Below, piece after piece: positions 1-7,171 of a stretch of 17,556 nucleotides of DNA. Position numbers and translations under genes: made by a program. How positions within the stretch are numbered: position 1 is the stretch's first letter; each line of letters starts with the position of its first letter. The stretch is from Pontiella sp964402125 (GTDB lineage: Bacteria; Verrucomicrobiota; Kiritimatiellia; Kiritimatiellales; Pontiellaceae), in the NCBI GenBank assembly GCA_964402125.1, contig CAYOBH010000043.1:1-17556 (forward strand), in the 5' to 3' direction. The notes beneath the pieces were generated by a model, which saw only the letters and a list, made by a program, of their open reading frames with translations, was not told the origin of the DNA and made no database searches.

Positions 1-19
1 CAGAGAACCCCGCAATAAG

Positions 20-138
20 ACAAGGCAGGCAAGGATGCCCGCGATACGACAAGGCAGGCAGGATGCCCGCGATACGAACAAGGCAGGCAGGATGCCCGCG
101 CGATACGAACAAGGCAGGCAGGGATGCCTGCCCCACGA
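20..138. repeat. Tandem array of four ~30-bp hairpin repeats
   Basis: Four head-to-tail copies of a 29-31 bp unit lie at about 20-48, 49-77, 78-108 and 109-138. Each copy has a left arm GCAGGCA, a 3-4 nt loop (GGA, AGGA or GGGA), a right arm TGCCCGC or TGCCTGC, and a tail resembling GATACGAAC. In copy 4 the arms pair perfectly over 8 bp (113-120 with 125-132). The other copies have one A-C mismatch. A related pair of units lies at 17372-17433. The array looks like an interspersed palindromic (REP-like) element rather than coding DNA. The short open frame running through it is just the repeat translated. Confidence 0.85.
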
Positions 139-386
139 TGAAGATACATGGTTCTTCGCAGCATGTAATGGAGATGGAAGGCGGGAGAGAAAATATGTTG
201 AGCGGATAACAGGATGTAAAAACATGGGAGCAGCAGAATTGAAAAGGATCCGGCGTATCCGGTAATCCGGTGATCCGATCAAAACGTACCGGGCTTTCTC
301 TGATATCTTCGAAGAGGTGTATTTGAATGGGTTGGATTTTTTCGGTGGGTACGCTATGTTGCTTCAATTCAGTGGAGGTTCATTTC
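139..386. other. Gene-poor leader upstream of the M48 protease
   Basis: No reading frame with a credible start or protein-like composition is seen here. The stretch includes a short imperfect 8-nt repeat at 258-281 (TCCGGTAA, TCCGGTGA, TCCGATCA). It probably contains the promoter of the following gene, but no convincing -35/-10 pair could be picked out. An in-frame start at 327 exists for the downstream gene but would place about 20 unrelated residues in front of the signal peptide. Confidence 0.5.
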
Positions 387-1178
387 ATGAAGATAGGGTT
401 TTTTGCGGGACTGCTGGCGGGGTTGATGATGGTTTCCGGGTGCTCGACGGCACCGTTGACGGGGCGCAGGCAGCTCAAGTTGGTTTCGGATTCGGTGATG
501 TTTGCACAGAGCGCGACGGGCTACAAAGAAGTGATTGATGAAGGACCGCTTTCGAGCGATCCGCGTCAGACGGAGATGGTGAAGCGCGTGGGCGGTCGGA
601 TTGCTTCGGCGGTGGAGAACTATTTTGCGCAGCAGAATCAGTCGGCGCTGCTGGAAGGATTTTCGTGGGAGTTTAATCTGATAGAGAAGGATGAGATCAA
701 CGCGTGGTGTATGCCGGGCGGTAAGGTGGCTTTTTATACGGGCATTCTTCCCTACACACGGGATGAGCTGGGCGTCGCGGTGGTGATGGGCCATGAGATT
801 GCGCACGCGGTGGCGGGGCATTCGGCGGAGAGGGTCAGTCAGCAGCTATTACAGCAGGGCGGCGGGCTGATTTTGTCGCAGTTCTCAAAGGAGTCGAAAA
901 ACTATGAGGCGATCATGGCGCTGTACAGCATCGGCAGCGAGGTGGGCGTGATCCTTCCGTATTCGCGGACGCACGAGCTGGAGGCAGATCGCCTCGGCCT
1001 TATATTTATGGCAATGGCGGGCTATGATCCGAACGCGGCGGTTGGGTTTTGGACGCGTATGTCGGAGATCAGCGGCGGAAAGACGCCGGAATTTTTGAGC
1101 ACTCATCCGTCAGACGCATCGCGCATAGAGGGGATACAGAGCTGCCTTCCCGAGGCACTTCAGTATTATAAGCCCTGA
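387..1178 (+). CDS. M48-family zinc metalloprotease, outer-membrane lipoprotein type
   Basis: Predicted 263-residue peptidase of the M48 family (LoiP/YcaL/OMA1-like group), which in other bacteria acts in envelope protein quality control. The N-terminus is a lipoprotein signal peptide ending in a V-S-G-C lipobox with Cys19 as the lipidation site. The zinc motif HEIAH is at residues 136-140, and the third ligand is Glu199 in an E-A-D-R-L-G segment. The C-terminal S-T-H-P-S motif that typically closes the catalytic domain is also present. I chose ATG 387 because it has a ribosome-binding site (GGAGG, about 374-378) and starts directly at the signal peptide. The longer frame from 327 would bury the signal. 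Substrate is not predictable. The gene seems transcribed alone, since a terminator-like hairpin follows at once. Confidence 0.92.
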   Translation: MKIGFFAGLLAGLMMVSGCSTAPLTGRRQLKLVSDSVMFAQSATGYKEVIDEGPLSSDPRQTEMVKRVGGRIASAVENYFAQQNQSALLEGFSWEFNLIEKDEINAWCMPGGKVAFYTGILPYTRDELGVAVVMGHEIAHAVAGHSAERVSQQLLQQGGGLILSQFSKESKNYEAIMALYSIGSEVGVILPYSRTHELEADRLGLIFMAMAGYDPNAAVGFWTRMSEISGGKTPEFLSTHPSDASRIEGIQSCLPEALQYYKP

Positions 1179-1201
1179 GCCCGGCTGCGCGGGCGATTTT
1201 T
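1179..1201 (+). terminator. Probable Rho-independent terminator after the M48 gene
   Basis: GCCCG (1179-1183) pairs with CGGGC (1190-1194) around a 6-nt loop, followed after two bases by a run of five T. It begins at the base after the stop codon of the protease gene. Confidence 0.6.
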
Positions 1202-1228
1202 GATTGCTGATTTCCGATTTCTGATTGG
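1201..1228. repeat. Heptameric spacer repeat, family A
   Basis: Four successive 7-nt units: TGATTGC, TGATTTC, CGATTTC, TGATTGG. This is the first of four 7-nt-periodic arrays between here and 4122. It sits between the terminator and the mnmE ribosome-binding site. Confidence 0.7.
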
Positions 1229-1276
1229 TGGGTCTGCGACGCCTTTCTGAAAAAGCTGAGGCGTGAGGAGTTTGTG

Positions 1277-2680
1277 ATGTCGTTTTATGAAGCCGATACG
1301 ATTGCGGCAATTGCGACTCCGCCCGGCGAGGGCGGAGTGGGGATTGTTCGTATTTCCGGGCCGGAGGTTTGGTCGATTGCCGACAAGCTTTTCTGTGCGA
1401 TGGACGGTGTTCCGGTTTCGGAACGGCCGCACGGAACGTTTGCGTATGGCCGAGTGTTGGACGCTGCGGGTGTGGAGATTGACACCGGGCTGGCGCTGGT
1501 GATGCGTGCGCCGAAGAGCTATACGCGTGAAGACGTGGTGGAGATTCAGGGCCACGGTGGTACGGTGGGAATGAGGCGTATTCTGCGTCGGGCGCTGGAG
1601 GCCGGGGCGCGGTTGGCGGAACCGGGCGAATTTACCCAGCGCGCATTCCTGAACGGGCGTATCGATTTGGTGCAGGCGGAGGGTATCTGTGACCTGATCC
1701 GCGCGCGATCCGATCGCGCGGCCAGCGCGGCGATGGAGCAGATGGAGGGACGGCTCAGCGAACAGTTCGGCGGAATTTATGACGCCTTTCTGGAGGTGGC
1801 GGCGAATCTGGAGACGACGCTCGATTTTGCGGATCAGGAGCTGCCGGAGTCGGTGCTGAAAGGCATTATGGATCGGCTGGATCAGACGTTTGAAACTTTG
1901 GATGCGCTGCTGAATACGTGGGACGAGGGCCGTCTGTTGCGTGAAGGTGCGCGGGTGGTGATTCTTGGGCGCCCAAACGCCGGGAAGTCGACGCTGCTGA
2001 ACGCCTTGCTGGGGTACGACCGGGCGATCGTTTCGAGCGTAGCGGGAACGACGCGCGATACGATTGAGGAAGGTTTTGTGCTGGACGGTATTCCGCTGCG
2101 GATCATTGATACGGCGGGATTGCGCGAAACAAACTGCGCGATCGAAGCGGAGGGAATCCGCCGCGCAGAAGCGCACCGTCAGGAGGCGCAGTTGGCGATT
2201 TATCTGATAGATGCTTCGCAGCCGCTGCATCCAGAGGACGAAGCGCACTTGCGGAATTTGGCCCCCGAGCGAAGTGTGGTGGTGCTGAATAAGACGGATT
2301 TGGGGAATGAGGTTTCCAGTTTCAAGTTTCCAGTTTCAGGTTTCCAGTTTCAAGTTTCCAGTTTCGTCGAAACAAGTCTGGTTTCCGGGAAGGGAATCAG
2401 CGAGTTGAAGCAGGCGATGGCGCGGGTGCTGGAGCAGGGCGCTGATCTGCAAGCGCCGCCGCACGCGGTAATTTCTGAACGGCATCGGCAGTTGTTGGTC
2501 AAAGCCCACCACGAAGCGAAGCAGGCACGGGATTTGCTCAGCGTAAACGTCGAGGAATATGCCGTTTTGGCGAGTGATCATTTGCGCACAGCGCTTGATT
2601 TTCTGGGGCAGGTGACTGGTCGCGTTTATCACGATGAGCTACTCGAAAATATCTTCTCGCGCTTTTGTATCGGAAAATAG
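1277..2680 (+). CDS. mnmE: tRNA uridine-5-carboxymethylaminomethyl modification GTPase MnmE (TrmE)
   Basis: 467-residue K+-activated GTPase which, with MnmG, modifies the wobble uridine (U34) of certain tRNAs. The N-terminal tetrahydrofolate-binding domain begins with the typical D-T-I-A-A-I-A-T-P segment. The G domain has G1 G-R-P-N-A-G-K-S (231-238), G2 T-T-R-D, G3 D-T-A-G and G4 N-K-T-D (338-341). The protein ends in the diagnostic F-C-I-G-K with the functional Cys. ATG 1277 is preferred over the in-frame GTG at 1274 because GAGGAG (1265-1270) is 6 nt upstream and the protein then starts M-S-F-Y-E-A-D-T. Oddity: residues 346-364, between N-K-T-D and the G5 loop, are the translation of a heptameric DNA repeat. 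The frame stays intact and all catalytic motifs are present, so the enzyme is probably functional. Confidence 0.98.
   Translation: MSFYEADTIAAIATPPGEGGVGIVRISGPEVWSIADKLFCAMDGVPVSERPHGTFAYGRVLDAAGVEIDTGLALVMRAPKSYTREDVVEIQGHGGTVGMRRILRRALEAGARLAEPGEFTQRAFLNGRIDLVQAEGICDLIRARSDRAASAAMEQMEGRLSEQFGGIYDAFLEVAANLETTLDFADQELPESVLKGIMDRLDQTFETLDALLNTWDEGRLLREGARVVILGRPNAGKSTLLNALLGYDRAIVSSVAGTTRDTIEEGFVLDGIPLRIIDTAGLRETNCAIEAEGIRRAEAHRQEAQLAIYLIDASQPLHPEDEAHLRNLAPERSVVVLNKTDLGNEVSSFKFPVSGFQFQVSSFVETSLVSGKGISELKQAMARVLEQGADLQAPPHAVISERHRQLLVKAHHEAKQARDLLSVNVEEYAVLASDHLRTALDFLGQVTGRVYHDELLENIFSRFCIGK
2312..2367 (+). repeat. Heptameric repeat (family B) embedded in mnmE
   Basis: Eight consecutive 7-nt units: GTTTCCA and GTTTCAA (or GTTTCAG, GTTTCGT) alternate, giving a 14-nt super-period. 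It is read in frame as about 19 residues of low-complexity sequence rich in V, S, F and Q within the G domain of MnmE. The same family in the opposite orientation occurs just after the gene at 2683-2710. Confidence 0.95.
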
Positions 2681-2682
2681 TG

Positions 2683-2710
2683 TAGAAAGCTGGAAATTGA
2701 AATTTGAAAC
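2683..2710 (-). repeat. Heptameric spacer repeat, family B, inverted copy
   Basis: Read on the minus strand, four 7-nt units are GTTTCAA, ATTTCAA, TTTCCAG and CTTTCTA, clearly related to the array inside mnmE. It occupies much of the 84-bp mnmE-hisD spacer. Confidence 0.75.
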
Positions 2711-2764
2711 CCGCCCGCAGTAAGGGTAGGTTCCCGACCTTTGGAACCAAGTGAGGTGCAGATT

Positions 2765-4069
2765 ATGAGCAGAAGTTATGCCCCGATTGTTAAATGGGGA
2801 ACAGATAAAAAATATAAAAGGGTAGAGGATTTTTTTCTGCGCCCATCGGTGGAAGAGAATGCCATGCGCGCGGCGGCTACGATTCTGGCGGATGTGAAGG
2901 AACGCGGCGATAAGGCGGTGATCGAATGCATCCGGCGGTTCGATGGCGCCAATATGTCCACGCGGCGCATTCGGGTTACGCCGGAAGAGATTGCCGAGGC
3001 CAATAAACTGGTGGATGACGATTTTAAGAAAGCAGCGGCGATGGCGCATGAGCGCATCGTGGCTTTTTCGTCCAACGGGCTGCGCAGCGATTGGGAAATG
3101 AAGACGCCGAAGGGCGGTATGCTTGGCGAGCGCTTTGTGGCGTATGACCGCGTGGGTGCCTACATTCCGGGCGGCGCGGCTCCACTGGCCTCGACGGCGC
3201 TCATGACGCTTACGCTGGCGAAGGTGGCGGGGGTAAAAGAACTGGTGGCCTGTTCGCCGGCGAACGCCGACGGGAAACTGAACCCCTACATTATTTATGC
3301 GCTGAATCTGGCGGGCGCTACGGAGATTTACAAGATCGGCGGCGTACACGCGATTGGTGCGATGGCGTACGGAACGAAGTCGATTAAAAAGGTGCGCAAG
3401 ATTGTTGGTCCGGGCGGGCCGTATGTGACGGCGGCCAAACGTCTGGTTTATGGCGATGTGGCGCTCGATATGGTGGCCGGCCCCAGCGAAATTGCAGTGC
3501 TTTGCGATACCTCGGCCAATCCAGCTCATATTGCGGCGGATATGCTTTCGCAGGCCGAACACGGAACGGGATTAGAAAAGGCGCTGATGGCGACTCCTTC
3601 GCAGAAGCAGGCGGAGGCCGTGCGCGCCGAACTGCTGAAGCAGGCGGAACTGATGACGCGCGCTGATCTGGTTAAGAAAGTGCTGGCCAAAGGAGTGCTG
3701 ATCGCTGTGGTCAAGAGTGTGGCGGAGGGCATAGAGCTGTGTAATCGATTTGCTCCGGAGCATATGGAGCTGATCGTGAAGAATGCAGAGAAGTGGGCCG
3801 ATAAGGTCGTGAATGCCGGCGCACTGTTTATCGGCGAATGGACGCCGGAGTCGGTAGGCGATTTTGTGGCCGGACCTAGCCACGTGCTGCCGACCGGCGG
3901 AACAGCGGCCTATTTTTCCGGTCTGACGGTTGAGGATTTTCGGCGGCGTATGAGCCTGATTCAGTTTACCAAGGAAGATCTGGAAGAGACACTTCCTTCA
4001 GTGGAGGCCTTTAGCCGCGTTGAAACGCTCGGCGGTCATGCGCACTCGGCCACGATTCGGTTTGAGTGA
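2765..4069 (+). CDS. hisD: Histidinol dehydrogenase
   Basis: 434-residue enzyme (same length as E. coli HisD) catalysing the last two oxidations of histidine biosynthesis, L-histidinol to L-histidine with NAD+ (EC 1.1.1.23). By alignment from memory, zinc ligands equivalent to E. coli Q259, H262, D360 and H419 are Q263, H266, D366 and H425. The catalytic Glu-His pair is E332-H333 in the A-P-E-H-M-E-L segment. The G-x-Y-I-P-G-G signature and the C-terminal G-G-H-A-H-S-A are present. ATG 2765 has GAGG at 2753-2756. An in-frame TTG at 2741 would add eight residues without support. hisC follows after 55 bp on the same strand, so the two are probably co-transcribed. The other his genes are not in the window. 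Confidence 0.98.
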   Translation: MSRSYAPIVKWGTDKKYKRVEDFFLRPSVEENAMRAAATILADVKERGDKAVIECIRRFDGANMSTRRIRVTPEEIAEANKLVDDDFKKAAAMAHERIVAFSSNGLRSDWEMKTPKGGMLGERFVAYDRVGAYIPGGAAPLASTALMTLTLAKVAGVKELVACSPANADGKLNPYIIYALNLAGATEIYKIGGVHAIGAMAYGTKSIKKVRKIVGPGGPYVTAAKRLVYGDVALDMVAGPSEIAVLCDTSANPAHIAADMLSQAEHGTGLEKALMATPSQKQAEAVRAELLKQAELMTRADLVKKVLAKGVLIAVVKSVAEGIELCNRFAPEHMELIVKNAEKWADKVVNAGALFIGEWTPESVGDFVAGPSHVLPTGGTAAYFSGLTVEDFRRRMSLIQFTKEDLEETLPSVEAFSRVETLGGHAHSATIRFE

Positions 4070-4094
4070 GCTAGGAAAATCAGTTTTAAGCGGT

Positions 4095-4122
4095 AGATAC
4101 GCAATACGAGATAAGCAATAGA
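4095..4122. repeat. Heptameric spacer repeat, family C, abutting hisC start
   Basis: Four 7-nt units: AGATACG, CAATACG, AGATAAG, CAATAGA. The array ends two bases before the hisC ATG, so it occupies the place where a ribosome-binding site would be expected. No good Shine-Dalgarno sequence is seen there. Confidence 0.75.
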
Positions 4123-4124
4123 TT

Positions 4125-5201
4125 ATGAGCAGTTTGATTAGAAAATCAGTGCAGGCGATGTCTGGTTATGTGCCCGGTGAACAACCGAAAGGCGAAGGCA
4201 TTATTAAGCTGAATACGAATGAAAATCCGTACCTGCCGTCACCGGATGTGCAGGATATTTTGTCGATGATTAATATTTCGATGCTTTCGCGCTATCCCGA
4301 TCCGCTCTGTGTGGAGTTGCGCAAAGCGATTGCCGGGCTGCACGGCTGTGCGCTGGAGAATGTGTTTGTCGGGAATGGATCGGACGAAGTGTTGGCGCTG
4401 TGTATTCGTGCGTTTGTGGAGCGGGATGGCTCGGTAGGTTATTTTGATCCGTCGTATTCGCTCTATCCCGTGCTGGCGGATATCGAGGAGATTGAAAAGC
4501 GTCCGGTGTCGCTCGATGCATCGTTCGGCTGGGCGATGCCCGACGATTATGAGGCTTCGCTCTTTTTCCTGACCAATCCGAATGCGCCGACGAGCCGGAT
4601 GTATAAGAAGACGGATATAGAGGCCTTCGTGAAGCGGTTCAGCGGGGTGGTGCTGATTGATGAAGCGTACGCCGATTTTGCCAAAGAGAACTGCATGGAT
4701 TTTGCGCTTCAGTATGAAAACTGCATCGTAGCGCGCACGCTGTCGAAATCCTACTCGCTGGCGGGAATTCGTCTGGGGTATTGCGTGGGCCATGCGGAGC
4801 TGATCGGCGCAATGTATAAGATCAAGGATTCGTATAACGTGAACTATCTTACGCAGGAGATTGCGCGCGTGGCGATTCTGGACCAAGACACCATGCGTGC
4901 GAACGTCGAAGCAATTGTTGAAACCCGTCGACTCGTGTCTGAAAAACTGAAAGCGCTTGGGTTTGCCGTCGGGGAATCGCAGACCAACTTTTTATGGGCC
5001 AAGCCGCCGGAAGGGATCACGGCGGAGTGGCTCTTTAAAGCACTGCGGGCAAAGAAGATCTTTGTTCGGTATTTTGCCAAGGAGGAGACGACGAGGGATT
5101 ATTTGCGCATTACAGTCGGAACTGCACCGGAAATGCTGACGTTTCTTGACGAAACAGAGGCCATTTTGAAGGGAGAACATGATGGAAAAAGCGTGTCCTA
5201 A
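4125..5201 (+). CDS. hisC: Histidinol-phosphate aminotransferase
   Basis: 358-residue PLP-dependent class I/II aminotransferase converting imidazole acetol-phosphate and glutamate to histidinol-phosphate (EC 2.6.1.9). Visible motifs are the N-terminal L-N-T-N-E-N-P-Y segment, T-N-P-N-A-P-T, D-E-A-Y-A-D-F, and the PLP-binding Schiff-base Lys208 in R-T-L-S-K-S-Y-S-L-A-G. Its position directly after hisD supports the HisC assignment over other aminotransferases of the fold. ATG 4125 is the natural start by homology, although a heptameric repeat replaces the usual Shine-Dalgarno region. Translation may depend on coupling to hisD or on a leader lacking a canonical site. The 3' end overlaps the next small gene by 20 nt. 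Confidence 0.95.
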   Translation: MSSLIRKSVQAMSGYVPGEQPKGEGIIKLNTNENPYLPSPDVQDILSMINISMLSRYPDPLCVELRKAIAGLHGCALENVFVGNGSDEVLALCIRAFVERDGSVGYFDPSYSLYPVLADIEEIEKRPVSLDASFGWAMPDDYEASLFFLTNPNAPTSRMYKKTDIEAFVKRFSGVVLIDEAYADFAKENCMDFALQYENCIVARTLSKSYSLAGIRLGYCVGHAELIGAMYKIKDSYNVNYLTQEIARVAILDQDTMRANVEAIVETRRLVSEKLKALGFAVGESQTNFLWAKPPEGITAEWLFKALRAKKIFVRYFAKEETTRDYLRITVGTAPEMLTFLDETEAILKGEHDGKSVS

Positions 5202-5385
5202 TAAGGCAGAAAATTTAAAATTCTGCACCTGTACCTATGATTGTGACCGGCGAGGCGTGTGTTGCGAGTGCGTGGCCTATCATCGGGCAAAAGGACAAAT
5301 TCCCGGCTGTTTTTTCTCTAAAGAAGGCGAGGCCACTTGGGATCGTTCTGTAAAAAATCTATGCAGCGATTGCGGGGTCTGCTGA
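5182..5385 (+). CDS. DUF6485-type small Cys-rich protein
   Basis: 67-residue protein with eleven cysteines (C5, C15, C17, C21, C27, C28, C30, C43, C61, C64, C67), a composition expected of a zinc- or Fe-S-binding miniprotein. The opening C-P-N, the C-x-C-T-Y, the C-C-E-C-x-x-Y-H-R and the later P-G-C-F-F segments match my memory of the DUF6485 family, whose function is unknown. It overlaps hisC by 20 nt, with a GGGAG ribosome-binding site at 5171-5175 inside hisC, so translation is probably coupled to hisC. ATG 5182 is preferred over ATG 5179 on spacing. A link to histidine synthesis is not implied by sequence, only by position. Confidence 0.8.
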   Translation: MEKACPNKAENLKFCTCTYDCDRRGVCCECVAYHRAKGQIPGCFFSKEGEATWDRSVKNLCSDCGVC

Positions 5386-5395
5386 GTCTTTTTTT
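5363..5395 (+). terminator. Weak terminator candidate at the end of the his segment
   Basis: A short GCAG (5363-5366) / CTGC (5379-5382) stem overlaps the end of the small Cys-rich gene. A run of seven T (5389-5395) follows after a 6-nt gap. The stem is short and the gap is unfavourable, so this is only a candidate. Confidence 0.3.
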
Positions 5396-5414
5396 CTGTT
5401 GGAGCTGCGGCTGC

Positions 5415-5442
5415 TTGACTCAATTAAGTATTCAGGCATGAT
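5415..5442 (+). promoter_or_regulatory. Candidate sigma70-type promoter for the ABC operon
   Basis: TTGACT (5415-5420) and CATGAT (5437-5442) are separated by 16 bp, upstream of the ABC ATPase ATG at 5470. The -35 box is near consensus and the -10 box matches 4 of 6. It lies in the only sizeable gap before the five-gene run. Confidence 0.3.
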
Positions 5443-5469
5443 GCCCCCTCATTATTTGGATTTTTGTTT

Positions 5470-6411
5470 ATGATTAAGGTTAACGGTGTGACCAAAAAAT
5501 ATCCTGCGCGTTTGGCGGTGGATGACATCTCTTTCGAGGTATCGAAAGGAGAAATTGTCGGGTTCCTTGGGCCGAACGGGGCGGGGAAATCGACGACCAT
5601 GCGGATGATCGCTGCCTATCTTCCCATGGATTCCGGCACTATTGAGGTTGCTGGTTTTGATGTGGCCACACAGTCGCGCGAGGTAAGGCGGCGTGTCGGC
5701 TATTTGCCCGAAAGCTGCCCGCTTTATGCGGATATGCGCGTGGATGAATATCTCCATTTTCGCGCAGAGCTTAAAGGGGTGAATCGCTACATCCGTAAGA
5801 CGAGAGTTAATGACGTTAAGGAACAGTGCGGGTTGACCGAAGTTGGGAAGCGCATTATCGGCCAGCTCTCCAAGGGATATCGCCAGCGCGTGGGGCTTGC
5901 CGATAGTCTGGTTCATGATCCCGATCTGTTGATTCTCGATGAACCGACCGTGGGGCTTGATCCGTTTCAGATTCGGCAGATGCGCGACCTGATCCGCCAT
6001 TTAGCCGAGGAGCATACGATTCTGCTTTCGACGCATATTATGCAGGAGGTGGAGGCGACCTGTCAGCGGATTATGATTATTCGCGATGGACGTATCGTTG
6101 CGTCAGACACAGAGGCCAATCTTCACCGTATGCTTCAACAGAAAACCGTGGTTGAAATGGAGGTTCTCACGTCTAAAGGAGAGTTTGAGGAAAAGCTCAA
6201 GCAGATCAATGGTGCCGAGCTGCGGATGGTCAGTGAACAACCGTACGGATGGATTTGGGTCGAAGTGGAAACGCTCAGTCCGGACATGCGTGTTGACCTC
6301 TTTAAGCTGGCCGTTGAGCAGGGGTGGACCCTGCGCGAGCTGAAGGAACAACCGCATACGCTGGAAGATATTTTTGTGCAGATTGCAACCGGAGAAGGAG
6401 CGAAGTCGTGA
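5470..6411 (+). CDS. ABC transporter ATP-binding protein, GldA/NosF-like
   Basis: 313-residue nucleotide-binding subunit. It has Walker A G-P-N-G-A-G-K-S-T (34-42), signature L-S-K-G-Y-R-Q-R (133-140), Walker B L-L-I-L-D-E-P (153-159), D-loop G-L-D and H-loop His189. The Q-loop region reads G-Y-L-P-E-S with Glu81 instead of Gln, which from memory is typical of the GldA/NosF branch of ABC-2 ATPases. About 100 residues after the H-loop form the usual C-terminal extension of this group. ATG 5470 gives the standard M-I-K-V start. The upstream TTG at 5464 adds only two residues, and no strong ribosome-binding site is visible for either. It is the first gene of a five-gene run and overlaps the permease by 4 nt. 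It presumably energises the permease encoded next. Confidence 0.92.
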   Translation: MIKVNGVTKKYPARLAVDDISFEVSKGEIVGFLGPNGAGKSTTMRMIAAYLPMDSGTIEVAGFDVATQSREVRRRVGYLPESCPLYADMRVDEYLHFRAELKGVNRYIRKTRVNDVKEQCGLTEVGKRIIGQLSKGYRQRVGLADSLVHDPDLLILDEPTVGLDPFQIRQMRDLIRHLAEEHTILLSTHIMQEVEATCQRIMIIRDGRIVASDTEANLHRMLQQKTVVEMEVLTSKGEFEEKLKQINGAELRMVSEQPYGWIWVEVETLSPDMRVDLFKLAVEQGWTLRELKEQPHTLEDIFVQIATGEGAKS

Positions 6412-7157
6412 ACGAATTTTTCGCGCTGTTTAAAAAAGAGCTGAAAACCTGTTTCCTTTCGCCGGTTACCTACATTGTGATGTTTTTCTTTTGGGTGCTG
6501 ACGGGAGCCAATTTTTTCTGGCTGATTTGGCAGTTGATTGGAGGATCGCCTCTGAGTGTTGCAATGCAGATGATGTTCGGCGGACCTCTTCTTGCGATCG
6601 CCTTGCCGATTGTTGTCCCCTTAATAACGATGCGTCTGGTTGCTGAGGAAAGGAAGCAGGGAACCTTTGAGGCATTGCTTACAACGCCGTTACAGGTCCC
6701 GTTTTTTGTGCTGGCCAAGTATTTCAGTGCACTGATTTATTATATGGTTTTGTGGTTGCCGGCGATAGCCTATTCATGGATGGCCAGTAAATTGCCGGGG
6801 GTTTCCGGATTTCCTGACGGCGGTGCGGTGCTTGCCGGGATATTTGGGGTGATGTTGGTCGGCAGTCTTTATATTGCCATCGGGTTGCTGATGTCTTGTT
6901 TGAGTTCTAATCAAATCGTCGCGGCAATCTCATCCTTTGCCGTGCTGTTTGGAACTGCGCTGACCTTGACGCTGCTTGCATATAACTCTCAGAGCCCGTC
7001 ATTGCGGATTATAGGACAGTACTATTCGTCGTATAAACACATGATGGATTTTTCCAGAGGGATTGTGGATAGCCGCATGGTGCTCATGTATATATTCAAC
7101 AGCGCATGGGTGTTGTTTGTCGCCATTAAGGTGACCGAGGCGAAAAAAGGCAGTTGA
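6408..7157 (+). CDS. ABC-2 type permease, GldF-like
   Basis: 249-residue integral membrane protein with about six hydrophobic segments (roughly residues 20-44, 58-77, 105-127, 137-161, 170-190, 226-243). The cytoplasmic segment I-T-M-R-L-V-A-E-E-R-K-Q-G-T-F-E is the hallmark of the ABC-2/GldF permease family. The start is GTG 6408, which overlaps the TGA of the ATPase gene (GTGA) and has GGAG at 6397-6400. The upstream in-frame extension is out of phase with the ATPase coding and unsupported. With the ATPase it should form an inner-membrane ABC complex. Substrate is unknown. In Flavobacterium the related GldA/F/G proteins are needed for gliding, but in other phyla the same set occurs without gliding. 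Confidence 0.9.
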   Translation: MNEFFALFKKELKTCFLSPVTYIVMFFFWVLTGANFFWLIWQLIGGSPLSVAMQMMFGGPLLAIALPIVVPLITMRLVAEERKQGTFEALLTTPLQVPFFVLAKYFSALIYYMVLWLPAIAYSWMASKLPGVSGFPDGGAVLAGIFGVMLVGSLYIAIGLLMSCLSSNQIVAAISSFAVLFGTALTLTLLAYNSQSPSLRIIGQYYSSYKHMMDFSRGIVDSRMVLMYIFNSAWVLFVAIKVTEAKKGS

Positions 7158-7171
7158 TTGCTGGAAGATAT

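Noticed and set aside
20..138. CRISPR array
   Set aside because: The units are directly adjacent with no unique spacers, and no cas genes are present.
35..265. Plus-strand open frame through the left repeat array
   Set aside because: Its sequence is the translated hairpin repeat with no protein-like features and no ribosome-binding site.
327..386. Longer N-terminus for the M48 protease
   Set aside because: It would precede the lipoprotein signal peptide by 20 residues; ATG 387 has a ribosome-binding site.
1166..2248. Long minus-strand frame opposite mnmE
   Set aside because: It is antisense to a certain gene, is Arg/His-rich as expected of a shadow of GC-rich coding, and lacks recognisable domains.
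2639..3562. Long minus-strand frame opposite hisD
   Set aside because: Shadow frame of a confident gene, with Arg/His-rich composition.
4239..4886. Minus-strand frame opposite hisC
   Set aside because: Shadow frame of a confident gene; no ribosome-binding site or known domain.
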